From assembly GCF_042453785.1 (NCBI RefSeq), contig NC_091667.1:34526001-34590000 (forward strand): a stretch of DNA of 64,000 nt. Reading direction: 5' to 3'. The notes beneath the pieces are model-generated. The model was not told the origin of the DNA and did no database searches. It was given only the letters and a program-made list of their open reading frames with translations. The stretch is from Malus domestica. Taxonomy: Eukaryota; Streptophyta; Magnoliopsida; Rosales; Rosaceae. This document shows, piece by piece, positions 38,712 to 51,400 of this stretch; the stretch's first letter is position 1, and the number at the start of each line of letters is the position of its first letter. Position numbers and translations under genes: made by a program.

Positions 38712-41700
38712 ATGATGAATACAGTACGTGTAGAACTTACAAAATCTATTAGTCCTTACCTGAACTGGAAGGTTTCAAAGGGTTATCGGAGTGCATCAAG
38801 GCGGTCACGGAAACCTGTTGATAAAAGCAAAAAAATGGGTGCAGACCTAGCAGAAAAAAGTGCTAGAAGTGCATCAGAAACATCAGTTTCTGATTCAGAG
38901 AAGGTTAATGCTTCACAAGTTTTCCTTTGTTGTTCGTTTGTACCAATATATCTAATGAGAGTGCTTTTCCGATAAGTTTTTTTCATGTCGCTGATATAAT
39001 TTACTGTTTTTCAGCTTGGTGTGGCTGTACTTGGGAGACGATTTGGTGACAAAATTGAGCATGTACCGATTAAGAAAAGGAGACTTATGGTCCGGTCTCC
39101 GTCACCCCCTCCACACCTTGAAGGCAACAAACCACTATTGGATGGTCGTCATTCTTCAGGTCACAAGTCTTGTCCAAAATCAGTTGGCAAAAAGCATCCC
39201 ACAAGGAGTGATACTTCTACCCTGACTAGGGTCTGTCATAGTGCCAGTAGCGGTGCTAATGAGAATTTGAACGAGATGACAAATCAAAAGCCTGGTGACG
39301 TGGATGACTTTTCAGGTATTGAGATATTGGCAGATGCTGCCTGCAACAACATCATAAATGATGATATCAATCATGTTGTGAAGAATCCACTAGGTGAAGA
39401 TTCACCTCTGGATGAAAAAGATGCATCAACTTCTGCATGGCCCTTGGAGCAAACAACCATTGTGTCAACTTCTTTAACAGTCATGAGAACTGCTTCAGAA
39501 TTTTCAGAAGCAAGAGATGCATCAGTCTCTGCAATCTTGGAAGAAAGTATTGCATCATTGGAAACAGTACATTCATCCCCTAAAGATGTACGACGAGAAG
39601 ATAAAATCGGGAGCGCTTCCTTTGAAGCTGATGGGTTCAGAATTAATACTGACAAAGCACACGACGAAGCAGAAGCAAGATTGAGTTCCTCAAAAGATGT
39701 CAAGTTCCACTGGGACCTAAATGTTAGTATGGATGCTTGGGAGGAACCTTGTGATTTGGCGATTGCTGATCCTAAAACAACTGCTGCAGATGATATCTCC
39801 ATGGATAATAAGCAGGGTGCAAACGTCCAAGTTTCAGAAGCTAATGAGATACCTAAGGAGGAAGATGCAAAGAATGACATTGCAAGCACCGTGAAACCTC
39901 TGTCTGACAATGAGGAACAGGGATTGAAAGCGTGCCCTGAAGTTGACTTGAGTTGTGGTAAATGTGTTTCTCCTGATAATGCTTTGGGATCTTCAAACGA
40001 TTCTGGTAGCAGTGCTAAAGCTTCCTCTCAGGATGCGTGTGTAGATGCATGCATTGATGGTTCCCCTTGTGCTGGACTTGAAAACATCGCAGTCACAGGC
40101 CTTGTGTCTGAGGAGACCGATAAAACCCCAATTTCCAGCTTTTCTGTTGAGCATGTGGCTGGTGAACTACCAAGTGAAACTGTCTGTTCAGGAAGTGTTA
40201 AGGTTGAAAACCCTGCTTTAGCTTGTGTGCCAGAAGGGGCATCTTGTGAGATTGAAAGCACTGTTCTAGATGAAGATGGCAAGGGCTCTGGTGCAACATC
40301 TAGCGTCCATGATGATCCAGAATCTCTGGAAGAGATGATGGGAGTAGAAAGCTGTCACTCGCTCGCACCCGTTCGCCTTGATTCTGATGAAAAATCTGCA
40401 TCAGGTGCTTCTGTTGGAGAAGGCCGGTCGCTGGTGACTATAATTGCAAAGGAGCCTGTTGAAGCTGCCTCTGACACTCATACTGTCAATTCTCTGCCAA
40501 ATGATGGTTCTGAGGAAGTAATGCATAAACCTGCAGGGAATCCCATGACAAATCAAGTAGCTGCTGCTGGGTCCTCCTCTCTTGAGCGATGCCACTATGG
40601 CGAAGATAGCTCACGTAGCTTGGATAGAGTAACTAAAGATCCTTCCAGTGATGGTTATGACTTGAATACTTGTCAAGATGATAAGGATCACATGGTTGGC
40701 AAGGGAAACACTCTGGAACCTGAAGCTGGTTACGACTCCCAGTATGAAGATGGGGAGCTGAGGGAGTCGGATGTACCATATTGGGAGGAGAATGAAATTG
40801 ATGACGTAGAAGCTGAATGTGTTGACTATGGTTCTGATACATGTGACAGTGAAGCTGCTGATGACTCTATATCAGGGAAAGTTGGAATGGGACCTGAATG
40901 CAGAGAAACAGAATTATTTGGGGAGTCAAGGAAAATTGACAGGAACATTAAGCTTGTGAGAGGAGTGAGTCCAGGATCTGATAACATGTGTGACAAAAAT
41001 GAACATGCTTTGAGACAATGTTCCGTTGGTTCGAAGACAAAAACTTCAGGATCTGATCAACTACCTTGTGATTCTGAAGCTTCTTCAAACAGAACTGCGG
41101 AAGCAATTGAGGGCTGCACAGTAAGGAGACATGCTGTTAATGGCTTCGATGGCTATGATGCCAAACATTCTCCTGCCAACGTGGTTGGATCAATGGCATC
41201 TGACTCCTCAAATAAGATGGGTACTGAATGTGCAAGGAGGAGGAGGTAAACTCTATTGATTCTTGTAATCTTTAATGCAACTTTGGTTTTTCTATCTTGG
41301 TTACTAATTATTCGTTTGCTTCAGGTTGGGCAACTTTGATTCTATTCGCTCTGAGGAAGCTGGTTCTGATCAGACCATGGGAAGGGAAAAGTATGACTCA
41401 CATATGCAGGGTAAAAGCTTCAGAGGTGTGGTTTATTCTTCAGGGAGTTATTGGGATTCCAAGCGACGCGAATCACCCACTTATCATGGTTCCTTTGGCT
41501 CTGGACGCTGTAGGCCAAGAAGTGTTGTTGAGAACCATGGATATGAGATGGAATCAGACGAAACATTTTCAGAAGCACCAGGAGTTCACAACCGTGTCCG
41601 CAGGCAAGCTATAACTTTTTCATCAAATCGTCCGTATCAGGGTTCGTTTAGGAGAAGATCGCCATCTGAAAGAAATGATGCACACAACATACACAGGGGA

Positions 41701-42543
41701 ATGATACCTATGAGAGATACAAGTCCTGATAGGCGGAGGTTTAGACGATATCCACAAGGGGTTAACAGAGGCATCAGGGAGGACTACCACAGATCCATAC
41801 CCGATGATCCCAACGAATGCTCTTATAATGTGCCACGACGAACGGCCAGGAGAGAACAAAGCACTTCACCCCCTGGCAGAGGACCCATATATTATAGTAG
41901 ACCCTACAAAAAGCCCCAGTCTAGATGCAGAAGTCGCTCTCCTCTTGGATGGAGAGAACTGAATGATATTTCAAGACATCGTGGGAGCAGGTCTCCTGAT
42001 GATAGGTTTGATTCCAATATCGAGAAGCTGAGGGTGCCTTTCCAGAAGCAAAATTTCGGAGGCAAGTATGAAGTAGGGTTCGTGTCCTCACCAAAGCGTC
42101 GTTTTTCCCCACAACAGAATTCCAGATGGTTTGATGATTCAAATACAGGTGTAGATCACAATTTCAGGGGCAGGAGATTTGCGGGAAGGCGGTTCCAGCC
42201 AGGACAGAGGTTTGACTCAGAGCGTTCATCTCAGAGATTGAATTCAGATGGTTACTCTGAATCCATGATTCGTCCAGCAAAATTCTCCGAGTTACCCAGT
42301 GGTGGTAGGGAGTATAGATACGAGGGTAGCGACGATGATAGACGGAGACCTGATGGAAGATTTGAGATCGTTCGCCGCGTGAGGCGTTTTGATTCAAATG
42401 GTGTTGTGCGTCAGTTCCGCTTTGATGAAGACCGTTTTGCATCTCGCAACACACACAACTACGATGAATCTGACAACAGGGCAACCGAGAGAAGGCCTCG
42501 AGAAGCCTACGTAGGAGAAGTAGCGAAGAGGAGAGTAAATTAA
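38712..42543 (+). CDS. Arg/Ser-rich nuclear protein, dentin sialophosphoprotein-related (At5g52530-like)
   Basis: Coding exons 38712-38903, 39015-41245 and 41325-42543 join in frame to 1213 residues. Likely untranslated exons lie at 38273-38362 and 38580-38711, and perhaps one ending at 37100. The frame is open through these but has no upstream ATG, so the Met at 38712 is chosen. Features: basic motif VPIKKRRL (81-88), long Ser/Glu/Asp-rich middle, a conserved-looking acidic patch YEDGELRESDVPYWEEN (from about 641), and a C-terminal third (808-1213) with many RS, SPDRRRF and RGRRF motifs like splicing-factor tails. No enzyme domain. Plant relatives are annotated as dentin sialophosphoprotein-related, a name from composition only; function unknown, nuclear RNA-linked role inferred. 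Followed by a poly(A)-signal-like 'aataaattaataaag' near 43033. Confidence 0.85.
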
Positions 42544-43552
42544 GGTTCCAACGCTGACTCGGTATTAAAACTCCAGCTTCTGGTGCAGCTCAACTCATTT
42601 AACCTGCAACATTCGTAATTCCGAGAGGAGAAATCCTCCATCCCCCTTGCCGGCGTTTCATCAAATCGATGTGTTACTCGGGCAGATAGGAGTTCTTCCG
42701 AATTTTTGTTTTCCGGTGATGGTTAAGCCGAAATATTCGTGCTCTTCCCGGCGGCTGCCGGCGCTGTGGAAGCTACTCTTACCATTCCGATTACGCTTAG
42801 GCAAATTTTTTTTTAGGTTAGGGCCTGATGTTGCTTTGGTTCATCTTGATTTTGTTTCTTAATTTTATTTTAGGCATTTTTTTAATGATTAGTGCAGAAT
42901 CTAAAGCTTTTTAGTTTCGATGCTGATCCCTTCTTGTTGCTGTTTGCTTTGCACTTTTTCTTCGCGCTCTCTTGAATTATAATTTTCCTTTGCCTCCTTG
43001 TGACATTTGTAAATGCAAGTTTCAAGTGTGAATAAATTAATAAAGAATTAATTGACCGAAATTAAAGGGGTGTGCAGAGCTATAACATGGGTGTGTGAAA
43101 ATCATTTTCCTCGACTTTCTTTATTAGGTGATGAAAAAAATTAATGAGGCTTCAGTTGTTTATGGCCCTAAACCTTCAAGTTCGATTCTCTCTTCCACTA
43201 TTGCTTGTATCAATAAAGAAGAAAAATAATAAAAATAGAGGAAGTATAAAAAAGTTTATGTAATTTGTTCCTTCGTTACGATGTTTAATATGCGTTGAGA
43301 ACTTGATTAATTGTCTTATAAATTGGACAAAGTCTAAACCAAGAATGAATTCAACTCCTAATACAAGTACAATTACAATTTCAACACAACGATGGCTGCA
43401 TAAACATTACTCTTACGGTATCTCAAACTAGTATCCATGCCATATTACTTCGATGGTATCTCAAACCAATGTTAAGACACGGCGACCTACTTGGTGTAGG
43501 TTAAGTCCTCAATCACCTATGACAACATTTTCCTTTTCTTGTACTTTGAGGT
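42544..43552. other. convergent intergenic region
   Basis: 3' UTRs of the Arg/Ser-rich gene (+) and FRO copy A (-). 'aagttcgattctctctt' near 43178 is faintly SINE-like but too short to call. Confidence 0.5.
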
Positions 43553-46468
43553 TTACCAACTGAAGCTCAGGGAATGGTAATGAAAGTTGTTGGCCAAGCC
43601 AGATGAACAAATTGCAGCCACTTCTTGCCTCATCTTTCTTGGGCCACTAACAAGAACCCCAATGCTCGAACCTTCACGCTCAGATAGTATCCCTACAAAA
43701 ATTACCAAATGTTAAAACCCTAATCTTTCTCCCAACTCCAATCATCATTTGAAAGAAAAAAATATATATATTACTCACTCTTGAGATCGGGTCTTCTGTC
43801 ATAGTGCACGGTTGTGGACTTGACGAAAGACCGGTGGGGAAGGCTTTCGAGTTCTTGCTCAGCAACGGCAAAGCGCCCGCTCGGCGAAGCAGTTGTCGGT
43901 GTTGGTGTGTCCAGGACTTGAATCTGCCCCATCTCCTTGAGGGTCTGTTTCTTGTTCCATAAGAAAACTGCTGTAGCAGTTGTGGCTATAGATACGCATA
44001 AAAATAACATGTTTAAGGCAGATCTAGCTGAGTCAGAATATATCATGCTGGAGTTGTGGTCAATTGGGTAGATGTAATATCTTGTGAGGATGCCCATCAG
44101 CACAAGAAAGATGACGAAAGACGACGATATGATCATTCCAAGCCAGAGCCAGCTGTTTTGGCCTAGAATTGCAGAAACTGGCGCGTCTGAAGGGTTCGGC
44201 TTGAACCAAATTGTTTGGAGGGGTTTGTAGGATTCTGACATGGGTTCTTTCTGTCTTGTCACATAAGCTTCGATTTGCAATTGCAAGCGAGAAATGTCGA
44301 GGTTTGTGCCCGAAACGGGAAGGATTAGGTCCAACATGGTGAGGTCTGGTGTTTTCCTGAAAACAGATATGAGTAGAATTTTTGGAGCCTTGCCGCCTAA
44401 GTTATTGGCTTCGAAGAGGAGCTCACGGATGACGGAGATTAACGGAGTAATACCGCTTCCTCCGCTCACCATCACTATCATGTCGTGCCTGCACCGGCAT
44501 TTTCACCATGTTAGAGTTAGCACACACATTTGGCATATGAAAAATTGGGAAAAGGGTTTACAATGTGAACACCTTAGCATGTTGCTTGGGGCAGGTCCAT
44601 ACGGTCCTTCCACCGAGACTTCTAGGCGGTCTGCGGGCTGAGAGGATGACAGTTCCTGATACAACTTCTGAGACCAATTTCCTTCGCTTTTGATGACAAC
44701 ACTCAGCTTGTCATGATCGAATTTGCTGCTAGAAGTAACACTAAAAGGATGCCATTGCAGCTTTGAAACACCAGGCACACTTACAAACACCATGCTTGTT
44801 GGAGAATAATTCAGTCCTATGATCAAGTTCAATAAAAACAATTAATGGGAAAGCTCAATGTAGTATTCATTTAGCTCTCGTTTGGTGCCTAGGATTGTAT
44901 CGGCTTTGTTTTCTCACCTGGACTCTTGGAGAAGTTCAACTCAACCACCTCACAGGGAAGAACACGGGCTGAAACCAGGCGAATTCTACGCTGGGATTGC
45001 AAGAAACGTAAGAACCTATCAATCAGGAAGAGGTAAAAGCCCGGGAGCATGATGCACGCATAGGAGAACCCCACGTGAAACACAAAGAAGACAAGGAAGA
45101 CAATGTAGAGATGGTGAGTGTATAAGAAGAGCTCGAAGATCTTGCGCCTGATGCGAGGGATGCTCATAGCCCACATGGCTAGTCCTGCAAGCAGAGCAAC
45201 TTCTCCTGCTACATTCGAAACACCTACCTTGTTCCATTTCAACATCTACACCAGCACAAAAAAAAATTGCTTCATAGTGAGAATGGCTCATTTCTAATTT
45301 GTGTTTTGAAGTTTCGGAAGTTAAGAATTACCTCTGAAATTTGATTAGTGCTCCCCCAATAGACTACGTAACATAAACCATGAGCCGTGAAGAGCGTCAT
45401 GACAAGATGCCCTAGCCAGATATGGTACTTGATGCTTGCCTCTGATGTGAGGCCAATGATCTGCAGTATGGAAGAGCCTCTGCTCACAGGGAAGAAGAGA
45501 AAGGCTAGGCCAATGTTCCCAACTATCCCTAGTGTTAGTGCTACACTTCCCAACTTATTTTCCCACCTGCCAAAAAAATTAGGACTCGAATTTATATGAA
45601 ATGTGGATAAACATAACGGTTAGGGGAAAATTGGCTAATTCCGGAGATAAATTGAAAGTGAGGTACAAGTTCAGGGGAATTTTGGCGAAATACTAAAAAT
45701 ATAAATGTAATTTTGAACAAATAGAGATTTCTTACACATGCTCTTTCTTGGCTGCAGCCTCCAGGGTGGCATATGCAAACATGTCGTGTAAGTAAGAAGA
45801 GATAGACCAGACAAGTAAGGCAATGAACATCACCAGGAAAGAAAGCTCTATCCAAGAAACAATTCCTAAAGGACCTTTCACCAGCGCAGGCCGATTCCAC
45901 GATGCCCGGTATGATTTTTTCGCCCTGCTAATCAAAGTGAAAATATAAGAAAAACGTTACATACAGCTGCGGCATCCCAGGTGTAAGTAAGTTTCGCTCG
46001 AGAAAGAGGGTATACCTTTGGTTGTTAATGTCAACATTTTTGTTTCCCGTGTGGAGCAATAAGCAGCCCATGGTTGCTGTAAATAGGATGGGGAATGTGT
46101 AAATAAGTATGTCTGCACCTGCAAAAACATCAAACAGAAAAATGCAGTAAGACTAAATGTTTCTTTTTTAAACTATACGATATTCTAAACTATTCTAATA
46201 TACGGGATTTCGAATTTGAGAAAAGTTGTGGTTTTTTTATGAAACCAAACTAACCTTCTTGGCCAAAATATGTGGAATCAGTTTTTTTATGAATATGAGG
46301 GAACCATTTCAGATAGTAAGTGTTGGTTGGCATGATGATCCAGATCATCATGTACCCAACAAACACCACCATCAGAAGCAGCCTCATGATTGATCGAACG
46401 GTCCTCATTCCTTCACCAGGACTGGTTTCTTGTTCCTTCACCTCTGCTGGACTTGAAGTGGAAACCAT
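43553..46468 (-). CDS. FRO: ferric reduction oxidase, copy A (FRO2/4/5 class)
   Basis: Eight exons: 46255-46468, 46016-46118, 45736-45927, 45332-45566, 44918-45245, 44573-44816, 43779-44488, 43553-43692. All junctions are GT-AG and keep frame, giving 721 residues (family about 700-725). FROs are plasma-membrane flavocytochromes that move electrons from cytosolic NADPH through FAD and two hemes to chelated Fe(III) or Cu(II) before uptake. Visible: N-terminal membrane helix; heme ligand pairs H218-X13-H232 (YHIWLGH...TAHG) and H292-X12-H305 (YTHHLY...FHVG); FAD motif HPFSVTS (380); NADPH motif GGSGITP (448-454); second NADPH-side motif VSGPRKMRQEV near the end. C-terminus NNFHYHSLSFSW is family-like. 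Tandem with copy B 2 kb upstream. Appears fully functional. Which Arabidopsis FRO is orthologous needs a tree; neighbours favour FRO4/5. Confidence 0.95.
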
Positions 46469-46502
46469 CTTTCTGCTATAGAAAAGAGGTTTGCTTGATA
46501 TC

Positions 46503-46510
46503 TTTATATA
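46503..46510 (-). promoter_or_regulatory. TATA box of FRO copy A
   Basis: TATATAAA on the minus strand, about 35 bp before the start codon, implying a very short leader. Confidence 0.55.
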
Positions 46511-46680
46511 GCTTGCAATTTTTTAACACGAACTTTTATCTGATTTTTTAACTTTTTGGGAAATGAAAATATTTACAAATTTTGTCCGATGAAAAACATA
46601 AACTTAGTCAAATCTTCAGTGAATTCACGTGTAAATTGAACAGAAAAAAAAGACAATATTTGCTACTTATATATAAAAAT

Positions 46681-46855
46681 TCATGGGTTCGAGCCTTGGC
46701 GTAACGGAACGGTTCTCTTTTGTGAGATTCGAGTCGTGGAAACAACATTTTTGCAAAGTAAGGGTAAAGCCGCGTACGATAGACATTCCCTCCCCCCCCT
46801 CCCCTTCCCCCGACTCACGCAAAGTGAGCAACCTTGTTGATTTGAGGTTGCCCTT
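46681..46855 (+). mobile_element. Au-like SINE with 11-bp target duplication
   Basis: A box 'ccttggcgtaacgg', B box 'agattcgagtcgtgg', body 'ttgcaaagtaagggtaaagc', 'gatagacattccc', and end 'gaggttgccctttt'. Direct copies of 'ttatatataaa' flank it at 46667-46677 and 46856-46866. It lies 210 bp upstream of FRO copy A, in the promoter. A C-rich run interrupts the body near 46790. Confidence 0.9.
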
Positions 46856-46868
46856 TTATATATAAAGA

Positions 46869-48474
46869 TACATTCATCTTAATTTTAATGAAAACACAAC
46901 GTTATTTCATTTTACAAATATTATAAATATGAAGCATTTATTCTACAAATCATAAAGATAATGAATAATTTCGATTATAGAATTTGTACAAATTGTGAAT
47001 GCAAAAGTTGACTGGTAATGTGAAGGCCGGGTGAGCTGGAGTGAAAACCAAATAGAGGTCATTGGAGATGCCGAATACTGATCTCAGTGTTCCTTCCAAT
47101 GCAGTTGTCAACTTGTCTTTGGCATAAATACATGTCTGCCCATTCCCCAATTCATTTGCATACATATATGTTTGTCTTTTATGATCCAAGTATTTAATCT
47201 CTTCCCTTCTGAATTAGTTGACCCTATTAACATTCTAGATCTTAAATTACTCTTAATCAAGAGAATTCATGAATGGATCATCATAATGTAGTTACTCGTT
47301 ATCAGAATTATTGATTTGTTCGACACATATGAATGACTAAATAGTCTCCAAATCAAATGAATATGCACTTTTAAAAATGATCTTTAGATAATGATAAAAA
47401 TAAAAATAAAAACGATTTCTGATTGTGAAGTTTATACGGTTAAATAACGTCTCATTGGTGTGGAACGAGGGCATTCCTCTTTACTGAAAATGAGGGAGGT
47501 TGTGAATCCGTAACAAAATGTAAAACTAGGAACTACATTGATTAGGACGCATAGTTGATTCCATGCCCATTTCATATCTCACATTCTTGATTTTTTATTT
47601 ATTTTTTTTAATTTATAACATTAAGGAGAGGAGAGGGTTCAAAACTATTAGAATAATTTAAGAGAGAAAAGAGTTTTAAACCAGGAACGGATGGATAGAA
47701 ATCCAACACCCTATATCTACTAACTAGGTTATTGGACTACATGCTATATATTATTGAATTCTCCAATGCATAACTTCACTCAGTAAGCAATAGTAAAACA
47801 TTCCAGTTAATTACTATAGCTTTTTAATTATTTTCATTTATAATAACTTAACTAAGAGCTCATGTGATTAACGACCGTTCTTCCCGTTCCCATGGAATAA
47901 CAGGAAATTGACAAAACTTCAAAACCTAAAGACAACTTGATACAATGAAGGTTCGTCCCGCCACTCCGGCCAAAAAATAGTACATAAATAACAATTACAA
48001 GGTTTAGAGGGATTATGTGATGTGTGAGTGGAGAAATTTTTCAGTATGCCAAAAACAGTCTGCTATACTAAGTGTCATAATTATACAAGGTTGAATTTTT
48101 TTTTTAAGTATTCAACCACTTGTATTATGACATTTGGTGTACCGGCAGTATTTCCAGTAAGTAATTAAGAAAGTGCATGCAAATATATGAATATTCCATT
48201 ATTATATACCTCATTGTTTTCAGCAAATGATCAAGTGCCATGGCTGATGATGGCTACATAGTAATTAACATTCATTGTACAATTCGAGCATATGTAGATT
48301 ACAAATTATAATACATCAATTATTTATTTCCACCCAACCAAAAAAAAGAAAGAAATTACAAATCCATAAACACTTTACGTTCACACATCTTTAAAGACGA
48401 CACAGAGGTGCTGAAAGCAAATCTCATGAATGACAATTATTGAGCGTTATAATAGAGGCTTCAGACTGAAACTA
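46869..48474. other. spacer between the two FRO genes
   Basis: AT-rich. No gene or paired repeat recognised. The part just before 48498 is the 3' UTR of copy B. Confidence 0.5.
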
Positions 48475-48499
48475 GCATGCATGCATGCATGCATGCATC
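48475..48499. repeat. (GCAT)n microsatellite at the FRO copy B stop codon
   Basis: Six GCAT units read alike on both strands. The last bases overlap the TGA stop of copy B. Each CATGCATG also forms an RY-type palindrome. Confidence 0.9.
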
Positions 48500-51400
48500 A
48501 CCAGTCGAAGCTAATGGACTCGAAGTGCAAATTATCTGCCAAACCAGATGAACAGATTTTGGCAACGTCATGTCTCATCTTCCTTGGCCCACACACCAAC
48601 ACTCCAATATCAGATCCCTCGGCCTCCAACAGAATTTCTGGATTGCAAACAAAAACAATAATTTATCACTTATCCAAAAATGTGTCGTTACAAGAACATG
48701 GACATGAAAATGGTCGTTAAATTAGCGATACAGAATAAGTTGGATAAAAAGCTTATTAGTGGCAAATAACTCATTAGTTACTAATTAAGACTAGAAGCGC
48801 AATTAATTAACTTACTCTTGAGATCAGGCCTTGTTCCATACTGCACCTGGGTTTTTTGAGCAATTAGGGTTTCAGGATGGTGTGGAAGGCCTTCAAGTTC
48901 TATGTCATGAGTTGGTACTTCCACATTTTGGATTGGCTTCCCTTCCAAGGCATTTTGTTGTCTCTTGCACCAAAGAAGAATTACACTAGATACCAGGAAA
49001 ATACAAGAACAGACCAGAAACATGTACCAGAGACAGGTAAAGGAGTAGTGGTAAATTTCACCAGTGTTGTGGTCAATCGGGTAAATGTAAAAATGAGTGG
49101 TAAGTCCCAAAGTAACAAGAAACAAGACGAATGAGGACGTCACTATTGCACCAAGCCATAGCCAATTGTTTGGACCTAAAACCCTAGAAATGGGTGAGTC
49201 CAACGAGTCGGTCTTAAATGACACCGTTTGGATGGGCTTCCAAGCCAATGCCGGCGGCTGCTCTGTCTCTCTGGTGACATAGGCTTCAATTTGCAAATCT
49301 ATGAGGGAAAAATCAAAAGGGGTTGAATAAATAGGAAGCAAGAGTTGTAGCATGGAGAGATCATCTGTGTTCTTGAAGGCACATATGAGCCGCACACGTG
49401 GCAAATGGGAATCGGGTTTGGTGGTTTGGAAAATAATTTCACGGATTATGGAAATGAGAGAAGTGATTCCACTCCCTCCACTGAACATCACCAGAGCCTC
49501 GTGCCTTAGAAAATGAGATGAAACGGGACCATAAGGTCCTTCGACAGAAGCTTGGATTTGATTCACATTTGAAGAGAGTTGCTTGTAGAGTTTTTGAGAC
49601 CAACCGCCTTCACTCTTGATGACAACACTGAGATTGTGTGGCTCCATATTAGGGTTTGAAGTCACTGTAAATGGGTGCCATTGCAACTTGGATATGCTTG
49701 GCACGTTTATAAACAAGATGCTAGTGGGATTATAATCCAATCCTAAAAGAAAACAAAAAAGTAATGGTATAAATTCACGGGTGAATGACACGGTTCATAT
49801 TTTTAAAATTTAGGATATGATATTAATGAACCAATACCTAACACATATGACAATGACACGTAGACTAATGCGTTATAATATGAGTGAGCAATAGAATTAC
49901 TATTTTCCAAACCTAGCTACGGTATAATAGCTGATATTTTCTAAACCTACCATATAATATGAAATTATGAATACATAGATACACATGAAACACGTAACAA
50001 GTATAAATGCGACATATTTAATGATGCCTAAAGCTAAAAACGTTACTAATACACGCGTTATAATATGAATAAGCTACAAAGTTGATATTAAAATATTTAA
50101 TGACGAATAGTTACCTTGTGTCTTGGCGAAGTTGAGCTCAACGGTACCACATGGTAAAACACGAGCTAAGACTAACCTGGCTCGTTGGTACGATTGTAAA
50201 AATCTCAAGTATCGATCGACGATGAAGAGGAAGATGCCGGGGAGGAGCATGCAGAAGTAGGAAGCACCAACATGCAGTACGTAGAAGAAGATGTAGAGTG
50301 CATAGAGATGGTGAGTGTAGAAAAACAGTTCAAACATTTTACGCCTAACACGAGGAATGCTTGTGATCCACATGGCCATTGCCAACACAATTGCAATCTC
50401 CCCAGCTACATTTGATACGTAGGTTTTGCTCCACTGAAGCAGCTGCAATTAATTAACGTCCAGCACATGTTAAAGGGTTGACCACAACCTCTTAATTAGG
50501 TAAATTTGTAGTAAGTTAATTGGATAGGGAGTGCTAGTACTGGTAGTTCTTGTACTATACAAACGTATGTGAGCGCCGGCAATGTGTACTTGCCCGTATT
50601 TTTCATAGTACTCAAAGCATATTAAGATTAGGGATAGTTTAGCTGCGGTCCTTGATCCCTAATTGTTATAGACTCAAAACTTATGTGTTAGATTTTTTAT
50701 TGAAGTCTCTCTCCTACTACATAAATGACATAATAATAAAAGAGATGCAATAATACCAATAAAGACTCAACTGTTTTTTTTTTTTTGTTTTTGCTTTCAT
50801 TTACACTACCAATTTAATTATTCAAAATTGCTTATGGATTTTGATATATATATAATTGCTTATGGGTGCATTCTAGATTATAAAAAAAAAAGGAATTTTT
50901 TTTATTTTTATAAAATGAGTACATTTATATAATAAAATTTGGCCACATTTTATATATAAAACATTGGTACACTTACATAAAAATGTGGGTACATTTTATA
51001 TAGAAAACAATGGGTACATTTTATATTAAAAAAAATAAATACATTTTATATTAAAAAATGGGTACATTTTACATAAAAAATGGTACTTACAAAAAAAATA
51101 GGGATACATTTTACATATAACAAAGTGGTACATTTGTAAAAAAAAAAAGGTACATTATAAATAAATTATGGGTACAAATAAAAGTTTAAAAAAATTATGA
51201 GTACAAATAAAAGTTGAAAAAATAAGGGACAAAAAGAAATTAATATATGGGTACAAATTAAAATTTAAAAGAAAATTGGTACAATTTAAAAAATGGTTGC
51301 AAATTAAAAATGGGTACAAACTAGAAATAGAAATGTATGATAAAAAGTTTAGCCATAAATATAATATATCAAATGTACTGTTTCTAACACTAAATGAATA

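Noticed and set aside
39371-39910. 179-codon minus-strand frame
   Set aside because: Shadow of the DSP-related gene, caused by Ser/Glu-rich codons.
46683-46865. 60-codon frame near the FRO copy A promoter
   Set aside because: It lies entirely within the Au-like SINE.
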